From the NCBI RefSeq assembly GCF_030813695.1, contig NZ_JAUSVA010000002.1, positions 8,021,501 through 8,085,500 of the forward strand: DNA of 64,000 nucleotides, read 5' to 3'. This document shows, piece by piece, positions 17,902-27,454 of the stretch. Position 1 is the stretch's first letter; each line of letters begins with the position of its first letter. Made by a program: the position numbers and the translations under genes. A model generated the notes under the pieces. The model saw only the letters and a program-made list of their open reading frames with translations, was not told where the DNA came from and did no database searches. Origin of the DNA: Kitasatospora herbaricolor. GTDB taxonomy: Bacteria; Actinomycetota; Actinomycetes; Streptomycetales; Streptomycetaceae.

Positions 17902-19806
17902 TCAGGGAGTGACGATCGGGAAGTCGGGATCGAACTCGTCCAGGAGTCCCCCGTAGGTCTCGAGTACGCTCGGGTCGCCGTCGAGGGTGATCGCCCCGTC
18001 GCGGGCCAGCCGGTCGGCCGTGGCGGGGTGGAGCAGGACACCGGCGAGGGCCGGTCTGGGGCCGGACACCGTCAGCAGGGTCTCCGGGGACGCCCCGCGG
18101 CGGGCGTTGAGCACGCCGCGGCGCACCCACATCGTCCAGGTCTCGTCGAGGTCGGTGAAGCGGAAGTCGACCCGCAGGTCGGCGTCGGCGGCCTTGTCGC
18201 CGACGAGGTGGACGGCCGCGAAGTCGAAGAGGATGTCGATCGGCATCGCCAGGACGGTGTCGGAGCTGGCGGTGGCGAAGGTGGCCGGCTGGACGCCCTC
18301 GCGCAGCTCCTTCGCGGCCGTCAGGTAGATGCCGCGCCACTGCGGGCCCTCGGCCTGGTAGCCCAGTTGCTCGTAGGCGTCGGCCTGGAGCTGCCGGGCG
18401 GCCTCGTTGCCGGGCTCGGCGAAGACCAGGGTGTGCAGGATCTGCGCGGTCCAGCGGTAGTCGCCCGCCTCGAAGGCACGCCGCCCCTCGGCGAGGATCC
18501 GGTCGGCGCCGATCAGGCCGACGAAGCGGCGGGCCGTCTCCACCGGCGGGTACGGGTGCAGGGAGACCGGGTCGCCGTCCCACATGCCCAGCTCCTTGGT
18601 GAACACCGCCCGGACGTCGTGGTGCAGGGTGCCGTGGTACCCGCGGTTGAACCACTTTCGGCCCAGCGCCTCGGGCAGCTCGATCTCCTCGGCGGCCTCC
18701 AGCGGGGTCCAGCCCTTGTTGGCCAGCCGCAGCGCCTGGTCGTGGATGTACTTGTAGGTGTCGCGCTGGGACTCCAGCAGGGTGACGACGCCCTCGTTGC
18801 CCCAGACCGGCCAGGTGTGCGGGCCGTAGTGCACCTGAGCCTGGTCGCCCCACCGTTCGAGCGTCTCGTCCAGGTACCGGGCGAAGTTGCGGGCGTCGCG
18901 GGTGCGGGCGCCGCGCAGGGTCTGGATGTTGTGCAGCGAGTGGTTGGCGTTCTCCGCGCAGGTGAGCGCGGCCAGCTCCGGGATCCAGATGTGCATCTCC
19001 TCCGGTGCCTCGGTGTCGGGGGCGTAGAGGAATTCGAAGGTCAGACCGGCCAGGTCACGGGTGGTGCCGGTCCGGGTGATGGAGTCGGTGGGGGAGATGT
19101 AGGAGATGGTCACGCCCGGGACGGAGGCGATGCCGATGCCGCAGCTGACGCACCCGGAGGCGTTCAGGTCGAGCAGGCTGCCGAAGGCGTAGGCGGCGCG
19201 GCGCGACATGGCGTTGCCGACGATGACGTTCTCGCCGAGCGCGTGCTTGTCGAAGGACGCCCGGGTTCCCGGTGCGATGATCGGGACCTTCCCGGACGCC
19301 ACGTCGGCGGGGTCGACCACGCCCTTCACCCCGCCGTAGTGGTCGATGTGGGTATGGGTGTAGATCACGGCGGAGACCGGCTTGTCGCTGACGTGCTCCC
19401 GGATCATGCCCATCGCCTGCCGGGCGGACTCGACGGCGGCCATGCAGTCGACGACGACCAGCCCGTCCTCGCCCTCCACCACCGTCAGGTTGGCGATGTC
19501 GTTGTTGCGCACCTGGTAGAGGCCGTCCACCACCTTGTACAGGCCGCCCTTGCGGATCAGTTGCGACTGCCGCCACAGGCTGGGGTTGACGGTGTCCGGC
19601 GCCGGGGCGTCCTCGGCCAGGTAGTCGAAGCGGGCCGCGTCGAAGATGACCCGCCCGTCCGCGCCGTACAGCCGGTCCGGGAAGGGGGCGATCAGGCCCC
19701 GGTCGGCGTCGGCGAAGTCCTGCCGGTCCGCCATGTCGTACCTGGCGACCGCCGCCCTGTTCGTGGCGGCCGTGGTGGGGGTGGCGTCCTTCGGCGTGTA
19801 GGTCAC
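17902..19806 (-). CDS. Alkyl/aryl-sulfatase-type metallo-beta-lactamase fold hydrolase
   Basis: This 634-residue enzyme resembles SdsA1/BDS1, zinc alkylsulfatases that release sulfate from linear alkyl sulfates. The zinc motif THTHIDHYGG (His151, His153, Asp155, His156) and AENANHSLHNIQTLRG (second-metal ligands) are present. A dimerisation helical domain (LALRLANKGWTPLEAAEEIELP) and a C-terminal sterol-carrier-like domain (about 515-634) complete the expected length. No signal peptide is visible, whereas many relatives are periplasmic. The start is GTG 19806, with AGGAGAGG six bases upstream; the open frame runs on to 20175 as shadow. Substrate is unproven. Confidence 0.88.
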   Translation of the reverse strand: MTYTPKDATPTTAATNRAAVARYDMADRQDFADADRGLIAPFPDRLYGADGRVIFDAARFDYLAEDAPAPDTVNPSLWRQSQLIRKGGLYKVVDGLYQVRNNDIANLTVVEGEDGLVVVDCMAAVESARQAMGMIREHVSDKPVSAVIYTHTHIDHYGGVKGVVDPADVASGKVPIIAPGTRASFDKHALGENVIVGNAMSRRAAYAFGSLLDLNASGCVSCGIGIASVPGVTISYISPTDSITRTGTTRDLAGLTFEFLYAPDTEAPEEMHIWIPELAALTCAENANHSLHNIQTLRGARTRDARNFARYLDETLERWGDQAQVHYGPHTWPVWGNEGVVTLLESQRDTYKYIHDQALRLANKGWTPLEAAEEIELPEALGRKWFNRGYHGTLHHDVRAVFTKELGMWDGDPVSLHPYPPVETARRFVGLIGADRILAEGRRAFEAGDYRWTAQILHTLVFAEPGNEAARQLQADAYEQLGYQAEGPQWRGIYLTAAKELREGVQPATFATASSDTVLAMPIDILFDFAAVHLVGDKAADADLRVDFRFTDLDETWTMWVRRGVLNARRGASPETLLTVSGPRPALAGVLLHPATADRLARDGAITLDGDPSVLETYGGLLDEFDPDFPIVTP

Positions 19807-20537
19807 GACGACCTCTCCTGTTCCGTCGCCACGGCCCCGGTCGCTGATCCCGGCCCCCGGTGGCGCTGGGCGGTTTGCGAACCCTCCCGGGTCCGCGCCC
19901 CACGCTGTCCCGACCGTTCGGGGGCGGCAAGACGGGTAGGCCGTTCGAGTGAACCGAACGGGTGAGGGGCCGCTGCCTCCGTCTGCCCCTCGCGGCCCGG
20001 TCGGTGCCCACGGAGGATCCCGTCGCTCCATCTCGGTTCCGGGGACGGTCGCATCTCGGTTCCGGGAGCTGTGGCCACGCGCACATCCGGGTCGGGCCCG
20101 GGCGGCTGGAAATCGCCCGGCGGGCAAGGGAGTTCGGCTGGTGGCGCGGTAGCTCCCGAGATCGGTGCCGCCCACCGTCGGGCCGATCCGGACCCCGGTG
20201 TGACGGATCGGCGATCTTCGCTCCAGTGCACCAGATATGACGATGCGTCAGACGCCTCCCGATGGTCGGTTCGCGATGCTTGCCCGCGATGCGCCCGGTC
20301 GGCAGGGGTGTTGGCCTTCGGGATGCGCGCCTTTCGGCCAAGTCGCCAGGGGGCGGATGACATGGCCGCGCAAACATGGAACGCTTCCGCTTGCCCGGAC
20401 ACGGTCAACAATTGTGCGTGTCCGTGCAGTTGATGCAGCGTCACCGAGCTCTCCCGCTCCACCCGGACGGCGCGCAGCCGCCCGTCCGGGACTGCACCGG
20501 CCGAAGTCGCAGTCGGCCGTCCCCCTGAGGAGTTCCG
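19807..20537. other. Intergenic region, 731 bp, between divergent sulfatase and protease genes
   Basis: No gene is supported here. The only notable element is ATGGCCGCGCAAACA (20362-20376). It matches 12 of 15 positions of the ATGTTGGCGCAAACA operator in front of the galactanase gene. It lies 160 bp upstream of the protease start. Otherwise I see nothing. Confidence 0.5.
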
Positions 20538-22964
20538 TTGAGGCGTTCCCCCCACAAGGCTGTCACCGCGAGGGCGCTGACAGCCGCGGCCGCGATGGTC
20601 GCCATCACCTTGCCGGCCGGTGTCGCCACCGCCGACAGCATCCCTGGGCACGGGCCCGCGGCCCAGGGTGCCACCGCCAGTACCGCCAGTACCGCCCCCG
20701 CGCCCAGGGCGGGAGCCCTCGCGGTGGCGCTGAGCCCCGGCGAGCGGTCGGCGCTGCTGGCCGACGCGCAGAGCCGGCGCGCCACCACCGCCAAGGCCCT
20801 GGGCCTCGGGGCACAGGAGGACCTGCAGGCGAAATCCGTGCTGAAGGACGCGGACGGCACCCTGCACACCCGCTACGACCGCACCTTCGCCGGGCTGCCC
20901 GTCCTCGGCGGCGACCTGGTCGTCCACACGGCCCCGGACGGTACGCCCAAGGGCGTCGACAAGGCCACCCGGGAGACCATCGCGGTCGCCTCCACCACCG
21001 GGGCGGTGACCGCCGACTCCGCCGAGGAGTTCGCGGTGGGCCGCGCCAGGTCAGGGGGCGGGAAGGACGCGAAGGCGGACTCGGTCCGCAAGGTCGTGTG
21101 GGCCGCGTCGGGTACCCCGGTGCTGGCCTGGGAGAGCGTCGTCGGCGGTCAGCAGCACGACGGCACCCCCTCCGAGCTGCACGTCATCACCGACGCGGGG
21201 ACCGGCGCCGAGCTGTTCGAGTTCCAGGACGTCAAGAACGGCGTCGGGAACAGCCAGTACTCCGGCCAGGTCACCATCGGCACGGCCGGGTCCGGCGGTT
21301 CGTACAGCATGACCGACAACGCCCGTGGCGGTCACAAGACCTACGACCTGCAGCATGTCGAGACCGACGACGTGCCGGGCACGCTGTTCACCGACCCGGA
21401 CGACGTGTGGGGCAACGGCACCAACGGCAACGCGCAGACCGCCGGCGTCGACGCGCAGTACGGCGCCCAGCTGACCTGGGACTTCTACAAGAACGTCCTG
21501 GGTCGCAACGGCATCGGGAACAACGGCGTCGCCGCCCACAGCCGCGTGCACTACGGCGACTCCTACGTGAACGCGTACTGGTGGGACGGCTGCTTCTGCA
21601 TGACCTACGGCGACGGCGACGGCAACGTCAACCCGCTCACCTCCATCGACGTGGCCGCCCACGAGATGACGCACGGCGTCACGTCCGCGACCGCCGGCCT
21701 GAACTACAGCGGCGAGTCCGGCGGTCTGAACGAGGCCACCTCCGACATCATGGCCACCGCGGTGGAGTTCTGGGCGAACAACGCCGCCGACCCGGGTGAC
21801 TACCTGATCGGCGAGAAGATCAACATCAACGGCGACGGTACGCCTCTGCGCTACATGGACAAGCCCTCCAAGGACGGCTGGTCCGCGGACTACTGGTCCT
21901 CCTCGGTGGGCTCCAGCGACGTCCACTTCTCCTCCGGGGTCGCCAACCACTGGTTCTACCTGGCCTCCGAGGGCAGCGGCGCCAAGCTGGTCAACGGGGT
22001 GAACTACAGCTCCCCGACCTACGACGGCCTGCCCGTGAACCCGGTCGGCCGCGACGCCGCGACCAAGATCTGGTACCGGGCGCTCAGCACGTACATGACC
22101 TCCAGCACCGACTACGCCGGCGCCCGCACCGCCACCCTGCAGGCCGCCGCCGACCTCTACGGCGCCGGCACCCCGACGTACAGGAACACCGCCAACGCCT
22201 GGGCCGCGGTCAACGTCGGCGCCCGGAACACGCAGGGGGTGACCGTGACCAACCCCGGTGACCAGGTCACCAGGACCGGCACGGCGGTGAACCTGCAGAC
22301 CAAGGCCGTCAGCAGCAACCCCGGCGCCCTGACCTACACCGCCACCGGCCTGCCCGCCGGTCTGACCCTGAACGCCTCCACCGGCAAGATCACCGGCACG
22401 CCCACCACCCAGGCCCTGAGCACCGTCACGCTCACCGTGAAGGACACCACCGGTGCCCTCGACGTGGTGTCCTTCCTCTGGACCACCTACACCATGGGCC
22501 AGTGCACGGTGTCCCAGCAGTTCGCCAACCCCGGCTTCGAGTCCGGCCCCGTCGCCTGGTCCGCCTCGACCGCCCGGATGATCGACTCCACCAACCCCTA
22601 CACCCTCCCGCGCAGCGGCTCGTGGAAGGCCTGGCTCAACGGCTACGGTGACCCGCACACCGACACGCTGTCCCAGACGGTGTACATCCCCTGGGGCTGC
22701 AGGGCCACCCTCACCTTCTGGGTGCACATCACCACCAGTGAAGGCACCACCACCGTCCCGTACGACAAGCTGACCGTCCAGGCCGGCGACACCGTCCTGG
22801 CGACCTACTCCAACCTGAACGCGACCACCGGATACGTCCAGAAGACCGTGGACCTGTCCGCCTACGCCGGCCAGTACGTCAATGTGCGCTTCGTGGGCAA
22901 GGAGGACCTCTCGGCCCGGACCACCTTCCTGATCGACGACACCCAGTTCACGGTCGGCAACTGA
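20538..22964 (+). CDS. Secreted M4 (thermolysin-type) metalloprotease with C-terminal Ig-like and beta-sandwich domains
   Basis: This 808-residue exported neutral protease starts at TTG 20538, backed by GAGGAG six bases upstream. A signal peptide (about 1-32) is followed by an FTP/PepSY propeptide with YDRTFAGLPVLGGDLVVH. The catalytic domain (about 235-560) has zinc motif HEMTH (375-379), third ligand Glu399 in GGLNEATSD, and VHFSSGVANHWFYL with the late His. After it come a putative-Ig (He_PIG-like) repeat (about 565-655, ATGLPAGLTLNASTGKITG) and a 150-residue beta-sandwich beginning NPGFESG. Its role is likely extracellular protein breakdown. It is monocistronic and ends in a large palindrome. 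Confidence 0.93.
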   Translation: MRRSPHKAVTARALTAAAAMVAITLPAGVATADSIPGHGPAAQGATASTASTAPAPRAGALAVALSPGERSALLADAQSRRATTAKALGLGAQEDLQAKSVLKDADGTLHTRYDRTFAGLPVLGGDLVVHTAPDGTPKGVDKATRETIAVASTTGAVTADSAEEFAVGRARSGGGKDAKADSVRKVVWAASGTPVLAWESVVGGQQHDGTPSELHVITDAGTGAELFEFQDVKNGVGNSQYSGQVTIGTAGSGGSYSMTDNARGGHKTYDLQHVETDDVPGTLFTDPDDVWGNGTNGNAQTAGVDAQYGAQLTWDFYKNVLGRNGIGNNGVAAHSRVHYGDSYVNAYWWDGCFCMTYGDGDGNVNPLTSIDVAAHEMTHGVTSATAGLNYSGESGGLNEATSDIMATAVEFWANNAADPGDYLIGEKININGDGTPLRYMDKPSKDGWSADYWSSSVGSSDVHFSSGVANHWFYLASEGSGAKLVNGVNYSSPTYDGLPVNPVGRDAATKIWYRALSTYMTSSTDYAGARTATLQAAADLYGAGTPTYRNTANAWAAVNVGARNTQGVTVTNPGDQVTRTGTAVNLQTKAVSSNPGALTYTATGLPAGLTLNASTGKITGTPTTQALSTVTLTVKDTTGALDVVSFLWTTYTMGQCTVSQQFANPGFESGPVAWSASTARMIDSTNPYTLPRSGSWKAWLNGYGDPHTDTLSQTVYIPWGCRATLTFWVHITTSEGTTTVPYDKLTVQAGDTVLATYSNLNATTGYVQKTVDLSAYAGQYVNVRFVGKEDLSARTTFLIDDTQFTVGN

Positions 22965-22997
22965 ACCGTCCGCCCCACCCGTTGCGAACGCCTTCCT

Positions 22998-23045
22998 CGA
23001 AGGGTCGGGGCCCGGACGCCTAGGCGTCCGGGCCCCGACCCTTCG
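22998..23045. terminator. 48-bp perfect palindrome after the protease gene
   Basis: Every base from 22998 pairs with its mirror to 23045, centred on CTAG. As RNA this gives a stem of about 22 bp. It is placed 34 nt after the protease stop, so it is most simply a terminator. No T-run follows. Confidence 0.75.
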
Positions 23046-23290
23046 GACGAAGCGTCAGAGGTGGTCGCGGGTGCCGTTGTCGTCCCGTTGCACGGCCTGG
23101 CCGCCGTCCGCCGTCGACATGTCATGGGCGCCCAGCGGCAGGCCGACGGTGGCGTTGACGGTCCGGAGGCTCGCGGCGCCGGCCCGGCCGTCCGGGTGCC
23201 GCCTCCGGGGCCCGCAGTGCCCTCCGGGGGCACCCGGGAGCGCCCGGGAGCCGGCAGGGCAGGGGGTGCGCCGCCGCCCGCCGCCCGACC

Positions 23291-23304
23291 TGTGAGCGCA
23301 AACA
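23291..23304 (+). promoter_or_regulatory. Operator-like site upstream of the second LacI gene
   Basis: TGTGAGCGCAAACA shares the TGTGAGCG core with the sites at 24634 and 29618. It lies 42 bases before the regulator's GTG start, which suits autoregulation. Confidence 0.45.
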
Positions 23305-23345
23305 GATCATGTGGCTATCCTGGTGCCGAGACGAGGGAGCCGGCA

Positions 23346-24377
23346 GTGACGGACGGAAATGCCAAGCAGGCGGTGCGCCACGCCGTGATGGCGGACGTGG
23401 CCAAGGTGGCAGGGGTGTCGCACCAGACGGTCTCGCGGGTCCTGAACCGCGCCCCCCACGTCCGGCCGGGCACCCGTGACAAGGTCCTGGCGGCCATCCG
23501 CGAGCTCGACTACCGGCCCAACCCGGCCGCCCGCGCCCTGGTCACCCGCCGGTCGCAGCTGCTGGGGGTGGTCAGCTTCGGCGGCACGCTCTACGGCCCG
23601 GCCCTGATGCTCGACAGCATCGAGCAGGCGGCCCGCGACGCCGGGTACTTCGTCAGCGTCGCCACCCTGCGATCGCTGGACGCCCGCTCGGTCCAGGACG
23701 CGGCCGACCGGCTGCGCGACCAGGGCGTCGAGGGGATCGTGGTGATCGCGCCGCAGCTGATGGCGGTGCGGGCGATCTCCACGCTGTCGAGCGCGGTGCC
23801 GGTGGTGTCGGTCTGTTCGGCGGCCCGGTCCAGGATGCCGATCGTGGCGGTGGACAACCGGGCGGGAGCGGCCGCGGCCACCCGTCACCTGCTGGACCTC
23901 GGGCACCGGACCGTCCAGCACGTCGCCGGCCCGCGGGACTGGCTGGAGAGCGCCTTCAGGAGCGACGGGTGGCGTGGGGAGCTGGAGGCGGCCGGGGCGC
24001 CCGTCCCGCAACCGTGGACCGGCGACTGGAGCGCCCGGTCCGGCTACGAGGCCGGACGGCGGATCGCCGAGGACCCGCAGGTCACCGCAGTGTTCTGCGC
24101 CAACGACCAGATGGCCCTCGGCCTGCTCCGCGCCATGCACGAGGCCGGTCGCCGGGTGCCCGAGGACGTCAGCGTGGTCGGCTTCGACGACATCCCGGAG
24201 GGCGCGTACCTCACGCCGCCGCTGACCACCGTCCGGCAGGGCTTCGCGGAGCTGGGCCGGCGCGCCCTGGCCCTGCTGGTGGCGGAGCTGGACGGTGCGT
24301 CGCGTCCGCACACCCAGGTGCTGGTGCCGCCCGAGCTGGTGGTGCGCCGGAGCACCGGCCCGGCTGCTCGTCCCTGA
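23346..24377 (+). CDS. LacI-family regulator, likely repressor of the L-arabinose operons
   Basis: This 343-residue repressor has a helix-turn-helix near residues 13-35 (VMADVAKVAGVSHQTVSRVLNR). A hinge helix region NPAARALVTRR follows. The sensor domain has VVSVCSAARSRMPIVAVDN, HLLDLGHRTVQHVAGP and VFCANDQMALGLLRAM. It starts at GTG 23346 with GAGGGAG six bases upstream; earlier in-frame codons lack support. It lies immediately before the ytfQ-like transporter operon and the araBDA operon, which carry lac-operator-like sites. Arabinose-responsive repression is therefore likely, though this LacI protein is not the GntR-type AraR of Bacillus. Confidence 0.9.
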   Translation: MTDGNAKQAVRHAVMADVAKVAGVSHQTVSRVLNRAPHVRPGTRDKVLAAIRELDYRPNPAARALVTRRSQLLGVVSFGGTLYGPALMLDSIEQAARDAGYFVSVATLRSLDARSVQDAADRLRDQGVEGIVVIAPQLMAVRAISTLSSAVPVVSVCSAARSRMPIVAVDNRAGAAAATRHLLDLGHRTVQHVAGPRDWLESAFRSDGWRGELEAAGAPVPQPWTGDWSARSGYEAGRRIAEDPQVTAVFCANDQMALGLLRAMHEAGRRVPEDVSVVGFDDIPEGAYLTPPLTTVRQGFAELGRRALALLVAELDGASRPHTQVLVPPELVVRRSTGPAARP

Positions 24378-24621
24378 GGCCGCTGCGCGGTTCCGTCGCC
24401 GCCCGGGGCAGGTCCGCGGCCGGCTGGTCCCGGTCCGGTGGCCGATCGGGACCGTCGCGGCCTCCCGGCCCGGCCGGGCCGCCGCCGCCCCGACGTGGGC
24501 CGTCCACCTGCGAGGTCTTCCCTCGCCTGCCGTCAACTGGCCTCTCCTGACGGCGAGAAGAGCATCGCCGGGCAGGCGGTACGGCGATCATAAAGGTTGA
24601 GTAACGCGGCTCCGGGTCTCT

Positions 24622-24649
24622 TGACCCGCTAATTGTGAGCGTTAACAAT
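24622..24649 (+). promoter_or_regulatory. Promoter with lac-operator-like site before the furanose transporter operon
   Basis: TTGACC (24622-24627) is 16 bp from TAACAA (24644-24649). The interval and -10 form TTGTGAGCGTTAACAA (24634-24649), close to E. coli lac O1 and nearly identical to 29618-29633. Repressor binding would cover the core promoter. About 220 nt of leader follow before the start codon. The rest of 24378-24867 holds no gene. Confidence 0.65.
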
Positions 24650-24867
24650 CTCCCCATCGACGGAACGACGACGAAACCCGCCGTTCACCCGGACCCGCGC
24701 CGGACCTCCGTCGGACACCCACCTCACCTCGGTGCGCGACCCGGTACGGGCCCCGCCGAACCTCCTTCCACCCCGGTCGTCGCAAGCGTGCCGCGCGGAC
24801 GACCGTGCTCCCCGTCGAGCGGGCCCCGAGCCGATGCCCGACGGTGGCCACCCGAGAGGAAACAACT

Positions 24868-25854
24868 ATGTTCAAGAGAGCTGCGGCGGCCCTGGCGGCC
24901 GGCGCGATGGCCGTGGTCCTCAGTGCCTGTTCGAGCGGTGGCGCCGCCGCCGACGGTGCGGCGGGCGGCGGGTCGGACAAGATCACCATCGGGTTCTCCC
25001 AGGTGGGCGCCGAGAGCGGCTGGCGCACGGCGAACACCAAGTCGGTACAGGACGCGGCGAAGAAGGCCGGCGTCACCCTGAAGTTCTCCGACGCCCAGCA
25101 GAAGCAGGAGAACCAGATCAAGGCGATCCGCTCGTTCATCCAGCAGAAGGTCGACATCATCGCCTTCTCGCCGGTGGTCGAGTCGGGCTGGGACACCGTC
25201 CTGAAGGAGGCCAAGGCCGCGAAGATCCCGGTGATCCTCACCGACCGCGCGGTCGACTCCCAGGACGAGTCGCTCTATGTCTCCTTCCTGGGTTCGGACT
25301 TCGTCGAGGAGGGCAAGCGGGCCGCCGACTGGCTGGTGAAGGAGTACCAGGGCAAGGCCGATCCGGTGAACATCGTCCAGTTGGAGGGCACCACCGGCTC
25401 CGCGCCGGCGAACGACCGCAAGTCCGGCTTCGCCGACGTCATCAAGGGCGACCCGAAGTTCAAGGTCCTCGCCTCGCAGACCGGTGACTTCACCCGGGCC
25501 AAGGGCAAGGAGGTCATGCAGGCCTTCCTGAAGTCCCAGCCGAAGATCGACGTCCTCTACGCGCACAACGACGACATGGCGCTCGGCGCGATCCAGGCGA
25601 TCGAGGAGGCCGGCAAGCAGCCCGGCAAGGACATCAGGATCATCTCGATCGACGGGGTCAAGGACGCCTTCACCGCGATGAGCCAGGGCAAGATCAACGT
25701 CGTCGTCGAGTGCAACCCGCTCCTCGGCGACCAGCTGATGGAGCTGGCGAAGAAGGTCAAGAAGGGCGAGAGCGTCGAGCGCCGGATCAAGACCGAGGAG
25801 GGTGTCTTCACCCAGGACCAGGCCGCCGCCGCCCTGCCGACCCGCCAGTACTGA
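24868..25854 (+). CDS. ytfQ: YtfQ-like furanose-binding lipoprotein
   Basis: This 328-residue binding protein has lipobox LSAC with Cys21. It matches E. coli YtfQ along its length: TIGFSQVGAESGWRTANT, QQKQENQIKAIRSFI, ILTDRAVD, QTGDFTRAKGKEVMQAF, VLYAHNDDMALGAIQAIEEAG and ISIDGVKDAF. E. coli YtfQ binds galactofuranose and also arabinose-type furanoses (known). Here the neighbouring arabinose genes favour L-arabinofuranose or galactofuranose. GAGAGGA upstream of ATG 24868 sets the start. It is the first gene of a four-gene transporter operon. Confidence 0.93.
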   Translation: MFKRAAAALAAGAMAVVLSACSSGGAAADGAAGGGSDKITIGFSQVGAESGWRTANTKSVQDAAKKAGVTLKFSDAQQKQENQIKAIRSFIQQKVDIIAFSPVVESGWDTVLKEAKAAKIPVILTDRAVDSQDESLYVSFLGSDFVEEGKRAADWLVKEYQGKADPVNIVQLEGTTGSAPANDRKSGFADVIKGDPKFKVLASQTGDFTRAKGKEVMQAFLKSQPKIDVLYAHNDDMALGAIQAIEEAGKQPGKDIRIISIDGVKDAFTAMSQGKINVVVECNPLLGDQLMELAKKVKKGESVERRIKTEEGVFTQDQAAAALPTRQY

Positions 25855-25930
25855 CCGGCCCCGGGTGGCCTGGGTCCCTGCGCGCGGCGACGCCAGGGGC
25901 CCCGGTGCCCACCATGAGAGGAGGACTGCG

Positions 25931-27454
25931 ATGCTCCGGCAACCGGTCCTGGAAGTACACGGGATCCGCAAGGAGTTCCCGGGCGTGCTGGCACTGGACG
26001 GGGTCGACTTCCGGCTCTTCCCCGGCGAGGTGCACGCGCTGATGGGTGAGAACGGCGCGGGCAAGTCGACCCTGATCAAGGTGCTCACCGGGGTCCACGA
26101 GTCGGACGGCGGCCGGGTGCTGCTGGCGGGCCGGCCGACCACGATCACCGGCCCGTCGCAGGCCCAGCAGGCCGGTGTCTCGACGGTCTACCAGGAGGTG
26201 AACCTCTGCCCGAACCTGTCGGTGGCGGAGAACATCCTGATCGGCCGCGAACCGCGCCGGCTGGGCCTGATCCACTGGGCGGAGGTGCGGCGCCGCGCGG
26301 CCCGGGCGGTGGCGGCGCTCGACCTCGACCTGGACGTCTCGATGCCGCTCGCCGACTGCTCCATCGCCGTCCAGCAACTGGTGGCGATCGCCCGCGCGGT
26401 GGACATCGACGCCAAGGTGCTGATCCTGGACGAGCCGACGTCCAGTCTCGACCGCGACGAGGTGGCGCAACTGTTCGCCGTGATGCGGCGGTTGCGCGAG
26501 CGGGGCGTCGCGATCCTGTTCGTCTCGCACTTCCTCGACCAGATCTACGAGATCTGCGACCGGATGACCGTCCTGCGGAACGGCCGGCTGGAGGGGGAGT
26601 ACCTCACCTCCGAGCTGAGCCAGCGCCAGCTCGTCGCGCGGATGATCGGCGCCGAACTCCAGGGCCTGGAAGGCCTGTCGGACACCGCCCGCAAGCAGCC
26701 GGCCGATTTGGGGGGCGCCGGGCCCTTCCTGCGCGCCACCGGCCTCGCCCGCCGGGGCGCCGTGGAGCCCTACGATCTCACCGTCCGCCCCGGCGAGGTG
26801 GTCGGCCTCGCCGGCCTGCTCGGGTCGGGGCGCACCGAGGCCGCCCGGCTGCTGTTCGGCGCCGACCAGGCCGACGCCGGGACGGTCCGGGTCGACGGCG
26901 AGGAGACCGTGCTGCGCAACCCGCGCACCGCGATCGGCCACGGCATCGCCTTCTGCTCCGAGAACCGCAAGACCGAGGGCCTGATCGGCGATCTGACGGT
27001 GCGTGAGAACATCGTGCTCGCCCTCCAGGCCGCCCGCGGCTGGACCAGGCCGCTGGGCCGGAGCATCCAGGACGAACTCGCGATCCGCTGGGTCCGGGCC
27101 CTGGACATCCGCCCGAACAACCCCGAGGCGCTGGTCCGCAACCTCTCCGGCGGCAACCAGCAGAAGGTGCTCCTCGCCCGCTGGCTGATCACCGACCCCC
27201 GGCTCCTCATACTCGACGAGCCCACCCGGGGCATCGACATCGGCGCCAAGGCCGAGATCCAGAAGCTGGTGGCGAAGCTCGCCGGCGAGGGCATGGCGGT
27301 GCTCTTCATCTCCGCCGAACTGGAGGAGGTGCTGCGCCTCAGCCACAAGGTCGGTGTCCTGCGCGACCACCGGATGGTCGCCCAACTGCGCAACGACGGC
27401 GGCCTCACCCCGGAGCTGATCATGGAGACCATCGCGAGCGGAGCACAGGGATGA
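25931..27454 (+). CDS. ytfR: YtfR-like sugar ABC transporter ATPase
   Basis: This 507-residue tandem ATPase drives the YtfQ-type importer. NBD1 has Walker A GENGAGKST (about 40-48) and Walker B VLILDEPTSSLD. Its signature has drifted (LADCSIAVQQLVAIARA), as in YtfR. NBD2 has a degenerate Walker A (GLLGSGRTEAAR), intact LSGGNQQKV and LILDEPTRGIDIG. The start ATG 25931 follows GGAGG. The stop overlaps the next ATG by four bases. The gap to ytfQ is 76 nt. Confidence 0.94.
   Translation: MLRQPVLEVHGIRKEFPGVLALDGVDFRLFPGEVHALMGENGAGKSTLIKVLTGVHESDGGRVLLAGRPTTITGPSQAQQAGVSTVYQEVNLCPNLSVAENILIGREPRRLGLIHWAEVRRRAARAVAALDLDLDVSMPLADCSIAVQQLVAIARAVDIDAKVLILDEPTSSLDRDEVAQLFAVMRRLRERGVAILFVSHFLDQIYEICDRMTVLRNGRLEGEYLTSELSQRQLVARMIGAELQGLEGLSDTARKQPADLGGAGPFLRATGLARRGAVEPYDLTVRPGEVVGLAGLLGSGRTEAARLLFGADQADAGTVRVDGEETVLRNPRTAIGHGIAFCSENRKTEGLIGDLTVRENIVLALQAARGWTRPLGRSIQDELAIRWVRALDIRPNNPEALVRNLSGGNQQKVLLARWLITDPRLLILDEPTRGIDIGAKAEIQKLVAKLAGEGMAVLFISAELEEVLRLSHKVGVLRDHRMVAQLRNDGGLTPELIMETIASGAQG

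Noticed and set aside
24634..24649. Vector-derived lac operator contamination.
   Set aside because: The similarity covers only 16 bp with mismatches, the flanks are native GC-rich DNA, and a matching site recurs before araB.
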